64,000 nt of DNA from Mariannaea sp. PMI_226. Its lineage: Eukaryota; Ascomycota; Sordariomycetes; Hypocreales; Nectriaceae. The notes below the pieces were generated by a model. It saw nothing but the letters and a program-made list of their open reading frames with translations. It made no database searches and was not told the DNA's origin. The DNA lies in NCBI GenBank assembly GCA_024336345.1, contig JANFOG010000019.1, positions 310,001-374,000 of the forward strand, written 5' to 3'. The position numbers were made by a program, and so were the translations under genes. Positions 43,527 to 54,895 of the stretch are shown here, one piece after another (within the stretch, counting starts at the first letter, position 1; every line of letters starts with the position of its first letter).

Positions 43527-44888
43527 ATGGCCTGCGAAATCCTGAAGCCCGGCCTCAAAAGGACTAAAGAAAACACCAAGCTCTATACCCAGAAGATGCT
43601 GTTTACTACCTCGCCGCGCCCTGTCCATCTTCAATTAGTGGAACTCCCACCATCACCACCCCCACCACCCCCAAATACACCACTTCCTGAGATCCCCATC
43701 CATGCTCGACTTCTTGTAGCACCAGATTAGGTTAGCCAGAAGGTGCAGGATCGCTAAGTCTCCACCGAGACCTCACCGTGCACTATGCGGAAAGGCCAAA
43801 CAAATGGCTCCCTCCGCCCCGAGCATGTCGCTATACCTCCAAGGACTACATCCACAGCGTTTTTGTCGCGTTCCTATGAGAACCCGCATAAACCCCAGCG
43901 ATTACCTTACCCTAATATAACTTCAACCAAGCAGCTTTATCGACATATTGCTGAGCTTTATTATAACCCATCTAAAGAAAATGAGAAAGTTCTAAGGTTT
44001 TATAATAGATCTATTTAAGAACTCCTTCCACAAGTAAACGGTAGTCACCCAGGTCAAAAGTCATATATCAAGCCTTGCAGTCGAGAGTTTATCCACCCAC
44101 TTGATAAAGTTATCATCGGTAGTTCAGAATTTGCTCGCTCTTCCCCAAGAAGCCATTCTAGTCCCGCACTTTATTCTCCCCAGCTGGAGTACAATTGCGA
44201 TAAGAGTAAACCAATCATCTCTTAGCCATGCCCACCAAAAACAGTTCGACCTGTAGTATCATCAGAAAACTCCACTAAAGTCATTTATCCCCGCTGTCCA
44301 AATGCTACGCCAGCTCAACAGGCTCGCTTTCAGGCCGAGTATGGTTGTCAACGAAGACCTGGTATGAGATTCCAGGAGACACGCTCGAATCACGTCGCCC
44401 GTGGCCATCGGCAGACAGGGGAATCACCTAAACCAGACACTAAGGTCAGCTTGCTTGAAAGTCGGCGAGGAGAAACTTTAGGGTTATGGCCTAAAACTAC
44501 GCCTTATAAAAGGCCAATCCCCATTATCTTAGCGACGAGCAAATTCGCCACCTATCTTCCAATGCGTGAAGCTGAACCTCGTCCTGTCTTTACAAAGAAA
44601 TCAGCCCCCAATCTTCGGAGGCTAGACATGCACGAGGCTCTGCGACTTCATACACTTCCTCAACCTCCTCAAAGTCTTGTGGCCACTCAACCGCCCTCGC
44701 CCTGGGTTAATGCTCCCATGGCTTCCGTCTTCGACAGCGATGACGAGGAAAAATATAGTTGCTTGAACTTCCTCCACAGTTACAGACGCAAGAGCAGCGA
44801 GGGGCGCGAATTCGGCAAGGGCACTTCTGTAGGATTCAAAAGAGGCCGTTCCACGAAAGCCTCGGAATCACACTCTCTTTGGATTTAG
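43527..44888 (+). pseudogene. Unknown gene broken by in-frame stops
   Basis: One reading phase stays open for about 450 codons apart from four stops: TAG near 43728, TAA near 43755, TAA near 44016 and TAG near 44223. Between them it keeps protein-like content, including a proline run (PPSPPPPPPNTPLPEIP), LDDNYNP-like acidic and aromatic patches and an Arg/Ser-rich end (KGTSVGFKRGRSTKASES). No domain is recognisable. The stops could have come from CAA/CAG codons, so RIP or simple decay is likely. It sits between the microsatellite and the MULE, so it could also be mobile-element cargo. Confidence 0.45.
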
Positions 44889-45040
44889 TTACAATAATCG
44901 GAATTAACCCATTTTTCTATACAATTACTCGTCTCCATCCACTAGTATTTAAAGGTGTATGCAATCGAGTGCTCAGTGGAAGGAGAGTTTGAAGGTTCAT
45001 GTTGTAGTTCAATCTACTAGTGTCTGTAACAAGGGCTAAT

Positions 45041-45060
45041 TACTACTACTACTACTACTC
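45041..45060. repeat. Short TAC microsatellite
   Basis: ACT/TAC triplets repeat about six times 90 bp outside the left end of the MULE. Confidence 0.8.
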
Positions 45061-45148
45061 ACAGAATCTGGCCCGTGCACGACGCGAGGTTTATAAAATA
45101 TGCCTTCAATTACACCTTTTTCGTCCGTGCACGCGGATGCGTCTCTCC

Positions 45149-48100
45149 GGCGGCTAATAGGCGGACGGGTACCCGTCCCAATTACTGTATTCGGTATCGG
45201 TTCCTCCGTCATCGGACCTTCCATTTTATCGTGTTCAAAGTATGTAACTCGACTCAGAACTATCGAGGTTTACATATCTACAAATTCAACTAGAAACGTC
45301 CAAAATTTATGAGGCTTTAGCTGCCTTGAATTGTGAGCCTATCGAAATTGCACTTATGGATTCGACAAAAACACGATTACCGGCGTCGTTCGCCGACGAT
45401 TGCCTCCCACCTGAGGGCGAATATGAATCACGGGATGCCTTATTCCAAGCGATCAACGCTTGGGCATCGACAAGGGGCTACGCATTTACTACTGGAAGGT
45501 CAACCAAAGAGAAAACCGGCAGGCAAACGATGACATATATGTGCGATCGTCGCCGCAACCATCCCATTGTTTCAAGAGAGCGTCGACGGAAAACAACGAC
45601 TCGAACAACTGGTTGCGAATTCTCGGTATTAGGGAAAGAGTCTCGAGATAAGAGTACCTGGATTCTACGGCATCGTTCCGACAACCGGTTCTCACGGCAT
45701 AATCATGAACCAAGTCAAGACACGACCGCCCACCCGATACTTCGAACACTCTCCAAAGAGAATCTGTCCCAATTGACAAGCCTTACAAATGCCGGTGTCG
45801 CCCCAAAAGAAATCAGAACGTATATGCGCCAAAATACAGACACAATTGCAACACAGCAAGATATCTATAATCGTATTACAGACGTCAGACGAGAACTTTG
45901 CCAAGGACAAAACAGCATCAATGCACTTGCTGATCAATTGTTTAAAGAAGGATTCTGGAGCCAGTTCCAAACTGATCCGGACGGTCGAGTTAAAGCTGTT
46001 CTATTTGCTCACCCTGATTCCGTGGCGTACCTCCAATCCTACCCAGATGTACTCATACTAGACTGCACTTACAAAACGAACAAATACAGAATGCCGCTTC
46101 TAGATTTGATCGGCGTTGACTCCTGTCAACGATCTTTTTGTGTTGCATTGCGCTTTTTTGAGCGGCGAATGCGAACAGGATTATTATTGGGCTTTAGACC
46201 GGTTCAGATCACTGTGTGAAAGTCGCAAGATCAGGCATCCTTCAGGCGTCTTGACAGATCGCTGTGTAGACTGTATGAACGCCGTCGCTACATGCTTTCC
46301 GTCATCCAATCCGCTTCTGTGTCTTTGGCATGCCAACAAAGCAGTTCTTCGTTACTGTCAACCCCGATTTACACGCCAGTTCCAGGAGGGTAATCAAGGA
46401 ATCGAAGCCTGGAAAGAGTTCTGTAACCATTAGCATTCGATCGTCAAGTCACAAAACGAAGTGATATTCCATGAACGTGTATTGGAGTTTGAGCAAAAGT
46501 ATATTCCTGACTATAGTGAAGAAGTAAGGTACGTCAAGACGAACTGGCTTGATCAATACAAAGAGAAGCTGGTAAAGGCTTGGGTTAATCGGCATCTTCA
46601 CTTTGACAACGTCGTCACTTCACGGGTCGAAGGCATTCATTGGTTACTTAGGAGTCATCTTAAAGTATCGACATTGGATCTATTCGAAGCTTGGAGGTCA
46701 ATCAAACATGCATTGCTTAACCTACTCGCCGAGTTAAAGTCTAATCAGGCTAAACAGCATACCCGGACGCCTATTGAACTCTCTGGGGTCTTGTATAGTG
46801 CTGTACGAGGTTGGGTGTCTCATGAAGCTTTACGGAAAGTCGAACAACAGCGGAAGCTACTGTTTAGTACAGATCCGCTCCTCTCGCCAACCTGTACAGG
46901 ATCTTTTACACAGTCTCAAGGCCTGCCTTGTGTTCACAAATTGGAGTGTTTCTTGGCTCAGGAACAGGCTCTGCAACTCGAAGACTTCCACCCGCATTGG
47001 CACCTGCATCGAAAAGATTCCCCACAACCACTCCTAGAACCACGCCGGCGCATCGATCCAGCCATCACCACTTCGTCCTTACCGCTATCAAGCGTTCGAA
47101 GAGAACTCAGTGGTTTCGAAGTCATCGAGAACGTCAGAGCTACAAGAACGCCTCCTTTGTGCAGCAAATGTCATATACTGGGTCACACAAGGATTTCGAA
47201 AGATTGTCCATTAAGGTATTCAGAACTTAGAGCATTACCGACTGTTTTTTCGAAGCTACCAAAGGCTCAATTACAACATTTGCGGTGGATACCAGACCCA
47301 GCATCAGAGCAGCCGCTTCTACCTTCGACGACATTCGAGCAGATACACTGGCATTCGGTCATCACTCCGGAAGAGTTTGAGTTCGAGTCTGAGTCTGATG
47401 TAGTTTCGGAACACTCGCTACTATTAGTCATCGAATCGGGGCTTGGTGCTGAGGAAGCAACCGCTAACGAACCATCTGCAGAGCCACTCTTTCAGCCGGC
47501 CGCAGAACCTACGCCTCGGTCGCCTACAATCCCCTCCAGCAGATTATCACCGCCTCCATCTTTACAAGATTCAGCCTCATCTCTGCCTCTCAAGTATAGT
47601 GATCCGCGGGCAATTCACCAGAGATACGTTGCGTCCAGGGATGCTTGGTATAAAGCCCAAGGCCGTGGGAATTTTGTGGGCAATCAACAGTATCGAAAGG
47701 CAATGGAGCTGCCCTTGAGATATTCTAAAGAAAGCTTCAAGTGGTGTCTTGATTATAAGCAGATGGGGAAACGCTGTACTACCTCGACAGGCTCAAGGGA
47801 GTGGACCAAAGAAGAGATGATGGCTTATCTGGACTGGGATAAGATGGAGACGGATCGTGTTGAAGCCAGAGTAGCCCAGGATGCGGAAAATGGGCGATTA
47901 TTCAGTGGCATAAAGGGTATGCGTGAGATTTGGGAAATGGCACAGCAAGATATTGATGAGCAAGAAGCCTTGTATTCCGCTATAGAGCAGGAGGAAAGCT
48001 GTATTATAGTTCAGCCATAGTACTGTTGAAACTTATCGAAGACCATTCATATGCTTCAACTCTACATCTATAAGGAGACTGAAAAGTGGCTGTATTACAA

Positions 48101-48274
48101 AACCTACTGAGGAGTGTTGCATACCTAAGAAGTTGTGTTTGTAGACTTCAAGTGTAGTTGAACACGACGCGTGAGGGCAAGTCCGACAACGGAGGTGGGC
48201 GATACCGAATACAGTAATTGGGACGGGCCCGTCCAATTTTAGAGGGACGGGTACCCGTCCGCCTATTAGCCGCC
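45149..48274 (+). mobile_element. Hop-like MULE DNA transposon, about 3.1 kb
   Basis: Terminal inverted repeats are GGCGGCTAATAGGCGGACGG... at 45149-45200 and its complement at 48200-48274. Homology continues inward through CAATTACTGTATTCGGTATCG. The right copy carries about 23 extra bases. Both ends contain the perfect palindrome GGACGGGTACCCGTCC (45163-45178 and 48245-48260); the extra segment adds a second, GGACGGGCCCGTCC (48221-48234). No clear target duplication is visible. The interior holds one mutated MULE transposase. Confidence 0.85.
45326..48020 (+). pseudogene. MULE transposase with one frameshift and one stop
   Basis: The frame starts near 45326-45356 with a FAR1/WRKY-like DNA-binding segment (ESRDALFQAINAWASTRGY, then C and H residues to FSRHNHEPS). 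The MULE domain follows: VLILDCTYKTNKYRMPLLD (first Asp), GVLTDRCVDCMNAV (second Asp) and TSRVEGIHWLLRSHL (Glu). A SWIM-type C/H motif (CTGSFTQSQGLPCVHKL, near 46900) and a zinc knuckle (CSKCHILGHTRISKDC, near 47160) come next. A frameshift in the T run at about 46150 and a TAG at 46431-46433, probably from CAG, break it. Only two lesions suggest fairly recent death. Confidence 0.88.
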
Positions 48275-48518
48275 CGTGTTTTTTCCTACTAGAAGCGATT
48301 ATATGAATGACATCCAATCAAGAAAGCTCGCAATCTCAATGAATCATCTCCTTTTGCTTACCTCTCCTTTTTCCTTCTTATTCTTTTTCAAACCCCTTAA
48401 TTATTCGCTTTCTTTCTCCATAATATGTCTCTCTTTATCTGCTGACCAAAATGGATACAAAAGATCTACCAAAGCACTTGCTTAACTTACCCAATTCCAT
48501 TTATGGGTTGATTTCAAA

Positions 48519-50001
48519 GTGCAACTTGTTATTTGTGTTGACCCTTCCTGTGATATGCACTTAGCATTGGTAAAGACCACACACTTGCCCCATCGCACCT
48601 ACGAGATAAACATGGAGTCCTGGAAGAAAAGAGAAAATGATAGACAGCCTTACTTAACGCCTCAACCTCACAGATCCCAAGTCTGTTCCCCCATGCTCAG
48701 ACGGCTCCCTCAAGCATCCAGCACTAAAAGTATGGCGCGGTTTCGCCTGCCGCGGATGCCCCTCACGACAATCCACCTTGCCACCTTGAAACGACACGTC
48801 AGGGATCCCTCGGTCACAAACTGCACAAGTATGGATAGAGCCGTGGCCGCGCAGTGCGATGGAAGGGTCCATAATGAGGCGTACCTCTTTGAGTATGTCT
48901 ATCTACAGACATGGGCAACCGGGTCCAAGCAGAGATATTGGAGTATCAAGCAAGATGATGGGCGCACAACGCGGCCGCGCGGAGGCGAGAAGGCCGAGAG
49001 CCGCAAATCCGTCTACGAGCGCGAAGATCAAGCATGGAAGCAACTTCAAGAGACCTTTGAACACCAAGAGCGAATTCTGAGGTATCTCAAGAACACATAT
49101 TTACCGTTGAAGAAAGAATGGGCATGCTGCTATACTCGCCATTATCGGAACTTCGGTTTGATTACAACAGCACCGGCCGAGTCAAACCATCATTCTCTGA
49201 AGACCTACCACTACCCCTTCGGTCTGACCTCCCTGATGTCGAAGAAGCCACAGCCAGTCAGACAGTGGATAAACGTCAGCTATATAAAGACAAAATACAA
49301 CAAGCAAGCACCACCATTCGGAACCAGTTCTTAGGAAGAGAGTGGCTTAGCCAGCTGCCTCTAAGTGTCACATGTTGAGCTAGACCAGCTCAACGAGATC
49401 CACAGGCTTATGGAATCAGTCCGGATCTCCAAGAAGCCTTTACTAGCGTGTACAGGCCCTACGAAGGCTCAATACGGCTTGCCTTGTGCTCACATACTCC
49501 TCGAGTTAGCTGGTCAAGATAAGCCACTAAGAGGGAAGACTTGGATCCATTTTGGCACTCAAACGATCTCGAGAAATTGACGACCCTCTTCTTCAAGTAC
49601 AGCGTCCTCCGATGGGAATATCCCAGGGTCGACTACATAATAGTGAACAATTTGACAACGAACGTGCGATTCCCGATCATCAACTTGCGCCTCAAAAGTC
49701 AACACGAAGTGGCGTTCAGAGGTCAGCGCGTCGGAACTACTCTCAATTCGAGCTAGGGTCAACTCTTGACGAGGAAGACGCAGCTGACCTACTAGACCAT
49801 CGGCGAAAACGGCCTAAGGTTGCTGCTAGAGTCACAACTCGAGTTACTCGTCAACAGGCAAAGGGACAGAGAGGCAGGAACAATGCAGCTAAACAGCATC
49901 ATTCTCCAGACGTGGAGGAGGACGATAAAATAACGGACATTTTGCTTGCGAAGGGACAGAAAAGCGGAAGGCAACGGAAAAGGTTGGTGATAGCATTGTA
50001 G
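48519..50001 (+). pseudogene. Chimeric remnant: C2H2-like part joined to MULE C-terminus
   Basis: The left part (48519-49050) has QLVICVD...C, ALKVWRGFACRGCP, LKRHVRD in a shifted frame, and YVYLQTWATGSKQRYW. These look like the paired zinc-finger region of fungal DUF3505-type proteins, though I am not sure. From about 49020 it matches a MULE C-terminus: YLKNTYLPLKKEWACCYTRH, FGLITTAPAESNHHSLKTYH, then AQYGLPCAHILLEL (SWIM motif, near 49470) in another frame, and a basic tail ending at 50001. Several frameshifts exclude function. It is not the same as the MULE to its left, which has its own complete C-terminus. Confidence 0.5.
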
Positions 50002-50486
50002 TTGCACCGGATTAAGTAGCAAAATACTACTCAGGCACTGTGAGAAGGCCTTGATACGGTGGAAATACTGGAGACACTGCTTTGCAGCAAATTTCACCGG
50101 GCATTATCGGAGACTGCTGTGGCTGAATTGGGGGGGGGGGTGCGTCCGAAAAGAGATTGGGTGCGTCCAAGTAAAGACTGTCATGTTAAACAGTAAGGTA
50201 CATCTCCTGGGTCAAGGCTAGATTTTGTGGCAGGCCAGACCTTGCGGCAGGCTGGACCCCGCGAGGGACAACATGACCTCTTGTCGCAAGTTTCGCTTTT
50301 CTCTCTCTGGGCCAAACATAAAAATTATTCCAACCAGTGCGGAAGGAAGAAGTGCTGACCCAGATGTGAGTTTCAGCTCTCGCCGCACTGCGATACCCAA
50401 CGGTCTGCTGAGTTCAAGCAACTAAATAGTAAGGACGCTCGAATCTGAGATTTCATCTCAATCTGCAATTTTTGTATAGGCCAGTC
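50002..50486. other. Gene-free stretch
   Basis: No gene. A run of about ten G near 50131-50140 is followed by a repeated TGCGTCC (near 50141 and 50162). Confidence 0.45.
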
Positions 50487-50707
50487 TCAAAGGGGAGAGC
50501 TCTGTCTTGCAAGTTTCTCGCGGAGAGATCGAATCGTGCACCAAGGCATCCTCATGGAGCTCCCAAAAAGAAATGATAAGACAACTATAATTATACCAGC
50601 AGCGCGCAACAACGGGACACCGCATAATAATAACGATACCGACCAGGTATCTGAAAGTTGAGACGTCTTGAATCCGAGCTCTTTGATAGCGGCGAGACAG
50701 TAGCATG

Positions 50708-51355
50708 TCATGTTGCGTGGGTACAACTTAAAATACCAGCTACCTTCTTAAAATTTGTTACAAATACACAACGAAGCCGTCTTGCAGGTGGAACTGCCGG
50801 AAGACAAGAACACAAATTTCGGTCTTCGTTTGTCGCTTGAGAGTCTAGCTCTGAGGCACGTGATGAGCGCGCCGATGGCCTCAACCAGACGCGACTTTTA
50901 CAACTGGGTGATCGTGGTATTGGGTCCGATTGCGGTAGGTGGTTCGTCGGCTCCCTGGCATGGAATAGAGCGGCCAATGAGTCATTTAGCAGGTCGTATG
51001 AGCATCGACAAGCCTCACGAAGTTCAGAAGGATGAGGCGGAGGAATAGATGGGAGACACAGTAGATGCTCCCGCTCCCGTTCAGGTATGTTGAGTTGTCG
51101 CTCGCCCGAGGGGTGGATGTACAGTTGCATCAGCTTCCGCCATACCACATCGGCTGCGCTACTGTTGTTGGATGACATAGTGTTGTTTTTTGCCAACGCT
51201 TCATAGCATGTAGCATAACGATCAGCGTCGAAAACGAACTGAAGAACCTCAAGGCAGCGGTGTCGGTTCAGGTGAGCCGCGAAAGCCCGCAAAGTCCATG
51301 GTGGCGAGGCGTTATTCAAAAGAATATCATCGAGCGTCGGCAGCTGGGCATCCAT
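50708..51355 (-). CDS. Small RGS-domain protein
   Basis: The frame from ATG 51355 encodes 215 residues. Residues 5-130 form an RGS domain: LPTLDDILLNNASPPWTL, LNRHRCLEVLQFVFDADRY, LYIHPSGERQLNIP and PPPHPSELREACRCSYDLL. Such domains accelerate GTP hydrolysis by G-alpha proteins. It is a paralogue of the RGS gene at 54314. Downstream of residue 130 there is a Ser/Arg-rich tail, and the overlapping frame 50487-50726 encodes a strongly hydrophobic segment (SLLLCGVPLLRAAGIIIVV). The true C-terminus may therefore include a membrane segment reached by an intron or lost by a frameshift, so the 3' end is uncertain. Confidence 0.7.
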   Translation of the reverse strand: MDAQLPTLDDILLNNASPPWTLRAFAAHLNRHRCLEVLQFVFDADRYATCYEALAKNNTMSSNNSSAADVVWRKLMQLYIHPSGERQLNIPEREREHLLCLPSIPPPHPSELREACRCSYDLLNDSLAALFHAREPTNHLPQSDPIPRSPSCKSRVWLRPSARSSRASELDSQATNEDRNLCSCLPAVPPARRLRCVFVTNFKKVAGILSCTHAT

Positions 51356-51371
51356 AGGCGTTAATCAGGCG

Positions 51372-52603
51372 TTGCGAGGTAGGCAGGATGTGCAGTTGAC
51401 CATGAATCAGACGGCAGAAGCATTTGAACATTGCTTGGGGCGAAGTTGGACAAAAATCTCACTAGGAAAAGTAGCTTGTATTTTGAGCCAGAGGGGAGGC
51501 AAGTGGTCGTTAGAAAGGGGCTTACTGCTCTTTGGCCTCGAACCATCGGAATGTTGGAATAGGTCAACAAGCCATGTTGCGCGAGACTCGGTCTGTCATC
51601 TTTTATGTCGTCAAGGGCTTCAAACGGGTAACTGTGCCGTGGGTAATCTCAATTCCATTCGCCGAGAAGCGCCGATCACGACTTGTACAATATCTTTGCG
51701 GCATGGGCCAAGAAGCTACTTTAAAAGCTATCCTAAAATCGCATGCAGTACCTATAAGCCAGATTGCTTTTGGGCCACCCAGCAGGCGCGGTTAGAGCAC
51801 TGTGTATTAAAACGTGGCGCATGTAGTGAGACGTTGAGGAGGAAGCCGGAGTAAGAGCTCCGGGGAGCCGTCCACCTGCATGCCTGTCGGCCTGTCGGCC
51901 TGTCTCGGCCGCCACACTTATCAGAATTGACCCTAATGAGGTGCATACATTATTATCTGAGCAAGTATTGGTGTTCTGCGGCGAAGACTGAGGCTGATCC
52001 AGTTGACTTGCCTTGGTGCACACATCTTCAGTTAATACATGAATCACTGGAAACGATTGTATTTGAAGGTTCCGTTGACAATTTGCGGCTTGCAATAGCT
52101 TCATCTGGAAATGGACTTGAAACCCTGCCGGTGCAAGGAATCAGGTTCAGATAAGACGATAGGATAATTTAACCTGCTGATATTAGCAAACTCCCAAAGT
52201 TTACTGGCCAGAAGATGGTGCTTGAAGGACTTTAGTGCAGTAGAGGAGCTGTTCATATGGCGAACCACGAAAGGTTACAATTTGCGTTTGTAACATTTGA
52301 TTCAATAGTTACTTCGGGGGGCGAAGACAGAGCAGAACTCCAACCTGGATGGGGTCATGGAAGAGTGAGTGCACAATAACGGCATATGTTGGCGAGGTAG
52401 ACGTCGACTCAGCGTCATTGGCATGTCAGGTCCAGAGTCGTCATTGGCTTAGACATAACGATTTGCCTGCTGAGGAACTGAGAACCATCCATCAGTCACC
52501 GCCGTATTGAGACGTATCTGTTTAATGTTCCCAAGACATAAGGGAACCCCTGCAGAATTCTCCATCACTTCCTGCGCTCTATAACAGAAATCCCAAAACA
52601 ACA
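51372..52603. other. Gene-free stretch between RGS and RING genes
   Basis: No recognisable domain. The longest frame, 51372-51854 (plus, 160 residues), has no family signature. A CCTGTCGG triplet repeat lies at about 51889-51905. The right part should contain the RING-H2 promoter. Confidence 0.4.
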
Positions 52604-53447
52604 ATGCCTATCCAATACGACTGGGAGACCCCTTGGACTGTGAACATGAGAACCAACACCATTGCTTTGATCGAAGACATCTCACCTGAAGAGCTGGAGT
52701 GTCTTTCGCTGCTCATCTTGTTTAGCGCTTTGTCCGTTATAGCCCTAATGGTCTTCCTTTCTTGGTCTGTTTCTCCTCGCATGCGCAATGGGCTCCCCAA
52801 GCGTATTTCTCACTCGACAGTTAACAGAGATAATAGGTTTGTCGTGCAGCGACTGGAACATGACCGGGGGGACGTTCATCGGGATGATCTACAGCCTGGT
52901 AGACATCCTTTTTCAATTGAAAACTTAGACCAAGCAATTCCAGCCCGGATATACAAGAAATGGGACGCTGACCAGTCCAGCGCACTTCTCCTTTGGTAGG
53001 GCTTCTAAAAGATAATAAGAAAAAAAATAGGAAAAAAAGACCCGCTGACGTCAGGATTCGATTGGTAGCGCCATTTGTTTACAACCGTTGCGGGAATGGG
53101 ATATAGTCCGTCACTTACCGTGCGGTCACATTTTCCATTCGAATTGCATCACGGAGTGGTTCTTGAAACAGCACGACAATTGTCCACTTTGCAAATTCTG
53201 CTACATGCCATGCTTAGCCGCCAGAGGCAGTCCCACCCAGGTGCTCGAAGCTCCAACGATACTTCCTCATGGAATGGATCCGGTTGTGGCTGACGTGTAT
53301 TTTGATGATTTCATCTTTACGCTCATCACTGCCACGCAGATTGCAATCACGACACGACCATGTACGTTGCAACTGATGCCCCGACGCCGACCGCCAGAAG
53401 CGCCATTGGAATTCCATCCTCGGTACTCAGACCATATTTTTATGTGA
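52604..53447 (+). CDS. Membrane-anchored RING-H2 E3 ubiquitin ligase
   Basis: Two exons, 52604-52995 and 53069-53447, give 256 residues. A 73-nt intron (GTAGGG...GGTAG) is inferred because it joins TG to C and creates the first zinc pair CAIC. An earlier CAG acceptor would break the frame. Residues 31-54 (LECLSLLILFSALSVIALMVFLSW) are one membrane segment. The RING-H2 domain covers about 131-172: CAICLQPLREWD, LPCGHIFHSNCITEWF, NCPLC, with all eight zinc ligands. Such proteins bind an E2 enzyme and ubiquitinate membrane or nearby targets. The conserved linker AIPARIYKKW precedes it. The gene lies between two small RGS genes; a functional link is unproven. Confidence 0.82.
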
Positions 53448-54313
53448 TAATAGCTCCCGGACATGGAGGGAAACAGCCTGACGGCCTCTTGTAGGGTTGG
53501 TCGATAAAAGCACTCGTGGTGGTCTGATGGCTTGTTTTTAGGCTTTCAACGCCTTGCTAGTTGTAGATAACACCTGTCGGAAAAACGCGCCCCCGGAGAT
53601 GGGAAGAAGGGTATTTTTGCTTCGCCACCACACGGTAGGGAGAGGCATGGTCTGATGCGGAGTTTGACATGTGCGGGTTAAAAATGAACTTTAGGTTTCC
53701 TTCATATATCCAGTGCGAGCCATGTTCACCATCACGTCAAGCTCCGGTCATCAAGTCACAGAGCGGCGCATCTCCGGTCTCGGCTTGATGCGGAACTCCC
53801 CACGCCCTGAGTAATGAAGTGGCTCCTAGCTGGACAAGCCTTTGTCATGTAACGCATCCAGGCCTGAGGTCTCTGGAGCTGGAGCGGCCGCTAACTCGGC
53901 GTTAAGGTAGGTGGTGGGTAGTGGTGATGGTGGCGGTGACATACGCTCAAGCTTTGGTTGGTTATCGATGTATTTTCCTATCGATACCTTGGCTTCCGGT
54001 GAAAACAAGGGCATTGACCATGGAGATCTCTCGACAGCTTAAAAAGATCATCTCCGAAGAGCGGGTCCAGTGGAGACAATCCCTTGAGAGTTTATGAACT
54101 GGGGCCTGAGTGTGGGAGCGTCGACAAGCGTCCAAACAAATGGGCTGGAGTTTTCTACCCGAAAACCAAGACACAGTCCTCCAATAAAGAGGAGCCTGAG
54201 CCATCCCGAGCATGTGGGCGGGAGAAGAGGTATTCATCCTATAAGAAGGGAAAGGCCTACGTTGCGACAGGGTTAGATTACAAGCTGTTCCTCATACCGA
54301 AGACACATTTATA
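53448..54313. other. Gene-free stretch
   Basis: Short frames on both strands (53826-54314) have no domain. The last 150 bases probably hold the promoter of the RGS gene at 54314. Confidence 0.4.
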
Positions 54314-54895
54314 ATGCAATCATTACTTGAAGTGATCTCTAATTTAAATTCAGACGCAGGGGGATTTGATGATTTTACAGCCTATCTTTCAAAAAATCAT
54401 TGCCTAGAAACCCTTCAATTCGTCCAAGACGCATCGAGATATCGAGCTTATTACGCAGAGATAGTCGAGGATAAAGAAATCCCTTGGGCATATCTAATAC
54501 GCCATTACGATTACCTGCAGGACCTATGGGAAGATCTTCTCGGCACTTACATCCTCCCTAGCGGACATCGCGAGATCAACCTTCCCTCTGAAGTTAGGGC
54601 TCGACTTCTTGGATTACCTTCTTCTGCACTTCCTCCACATCCTTCGGAATTGGATGATGCCGTCAAGATCGTCCTTGAGCTCATGGAGGACTCGATCCTA
54701 CCTGGGTTCCTGAAGCCTTATGTGTCGCTGGATGAACCTGGAGACAGTGGTGGTGGCTGGAAGGGAATTTTCGGCAGACTTCAACGGAAAATCCCAACAC
54801 CCGTGTCAGAACGGGGCTACGAGGACTCTGGGTCGCGGACTTCCGGTTCGAGAGAAGATGGTGAGGCCACTCTTTGTAAACCCGCCGCTTCATAG
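54314..54895 (+). CDS. Small RGS-domain protein
   Basis: A 193-residue frame from ATG 54314 with no internal stop. Residues 5-135 form an RGS domain: FDDFTAYLSKNHCLETLQF, QDASRYRAYYAEIV, TYILPSGHREINLPSEVR and LPPHPSELDDAVKIVLELM. It matches the minus-strand RGS gene at 50.7-51.4 kb block by block, so the two are paralogues. A Gly/Ser-rich tail follows. No membrane segment is seen within this frame. An additional downstream exon is possible but not supported. The role is presumably G-alpha regulation in the cytoplasm. Confidence 0.75.
   Translation: MQSLLEVISNLNSDAGGFDDFTAYLSKNHCLETLQFVQDASRYRAYYAEIVEDKEIPWAYLIRHYDYLQDLWEDLLGTYILPSGHREINLPSEVRARLLGLPSSALPPHPSELDDAVKIVLELMEDSILPGFLKPYVSLDEPGDSGGGWKGIFGRLQRKIPTPVSERGYEDSGSRTSGSREDGEATLCKPAAS

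Noticed and set aside
53051..53080. Loss of the first RING cysteine (Ser in its place)
   Set aside because: This appears only if the intron ends at GTCAG. Ending at GGTAG gives TGC and the complete CAIC pair in the correct frame.
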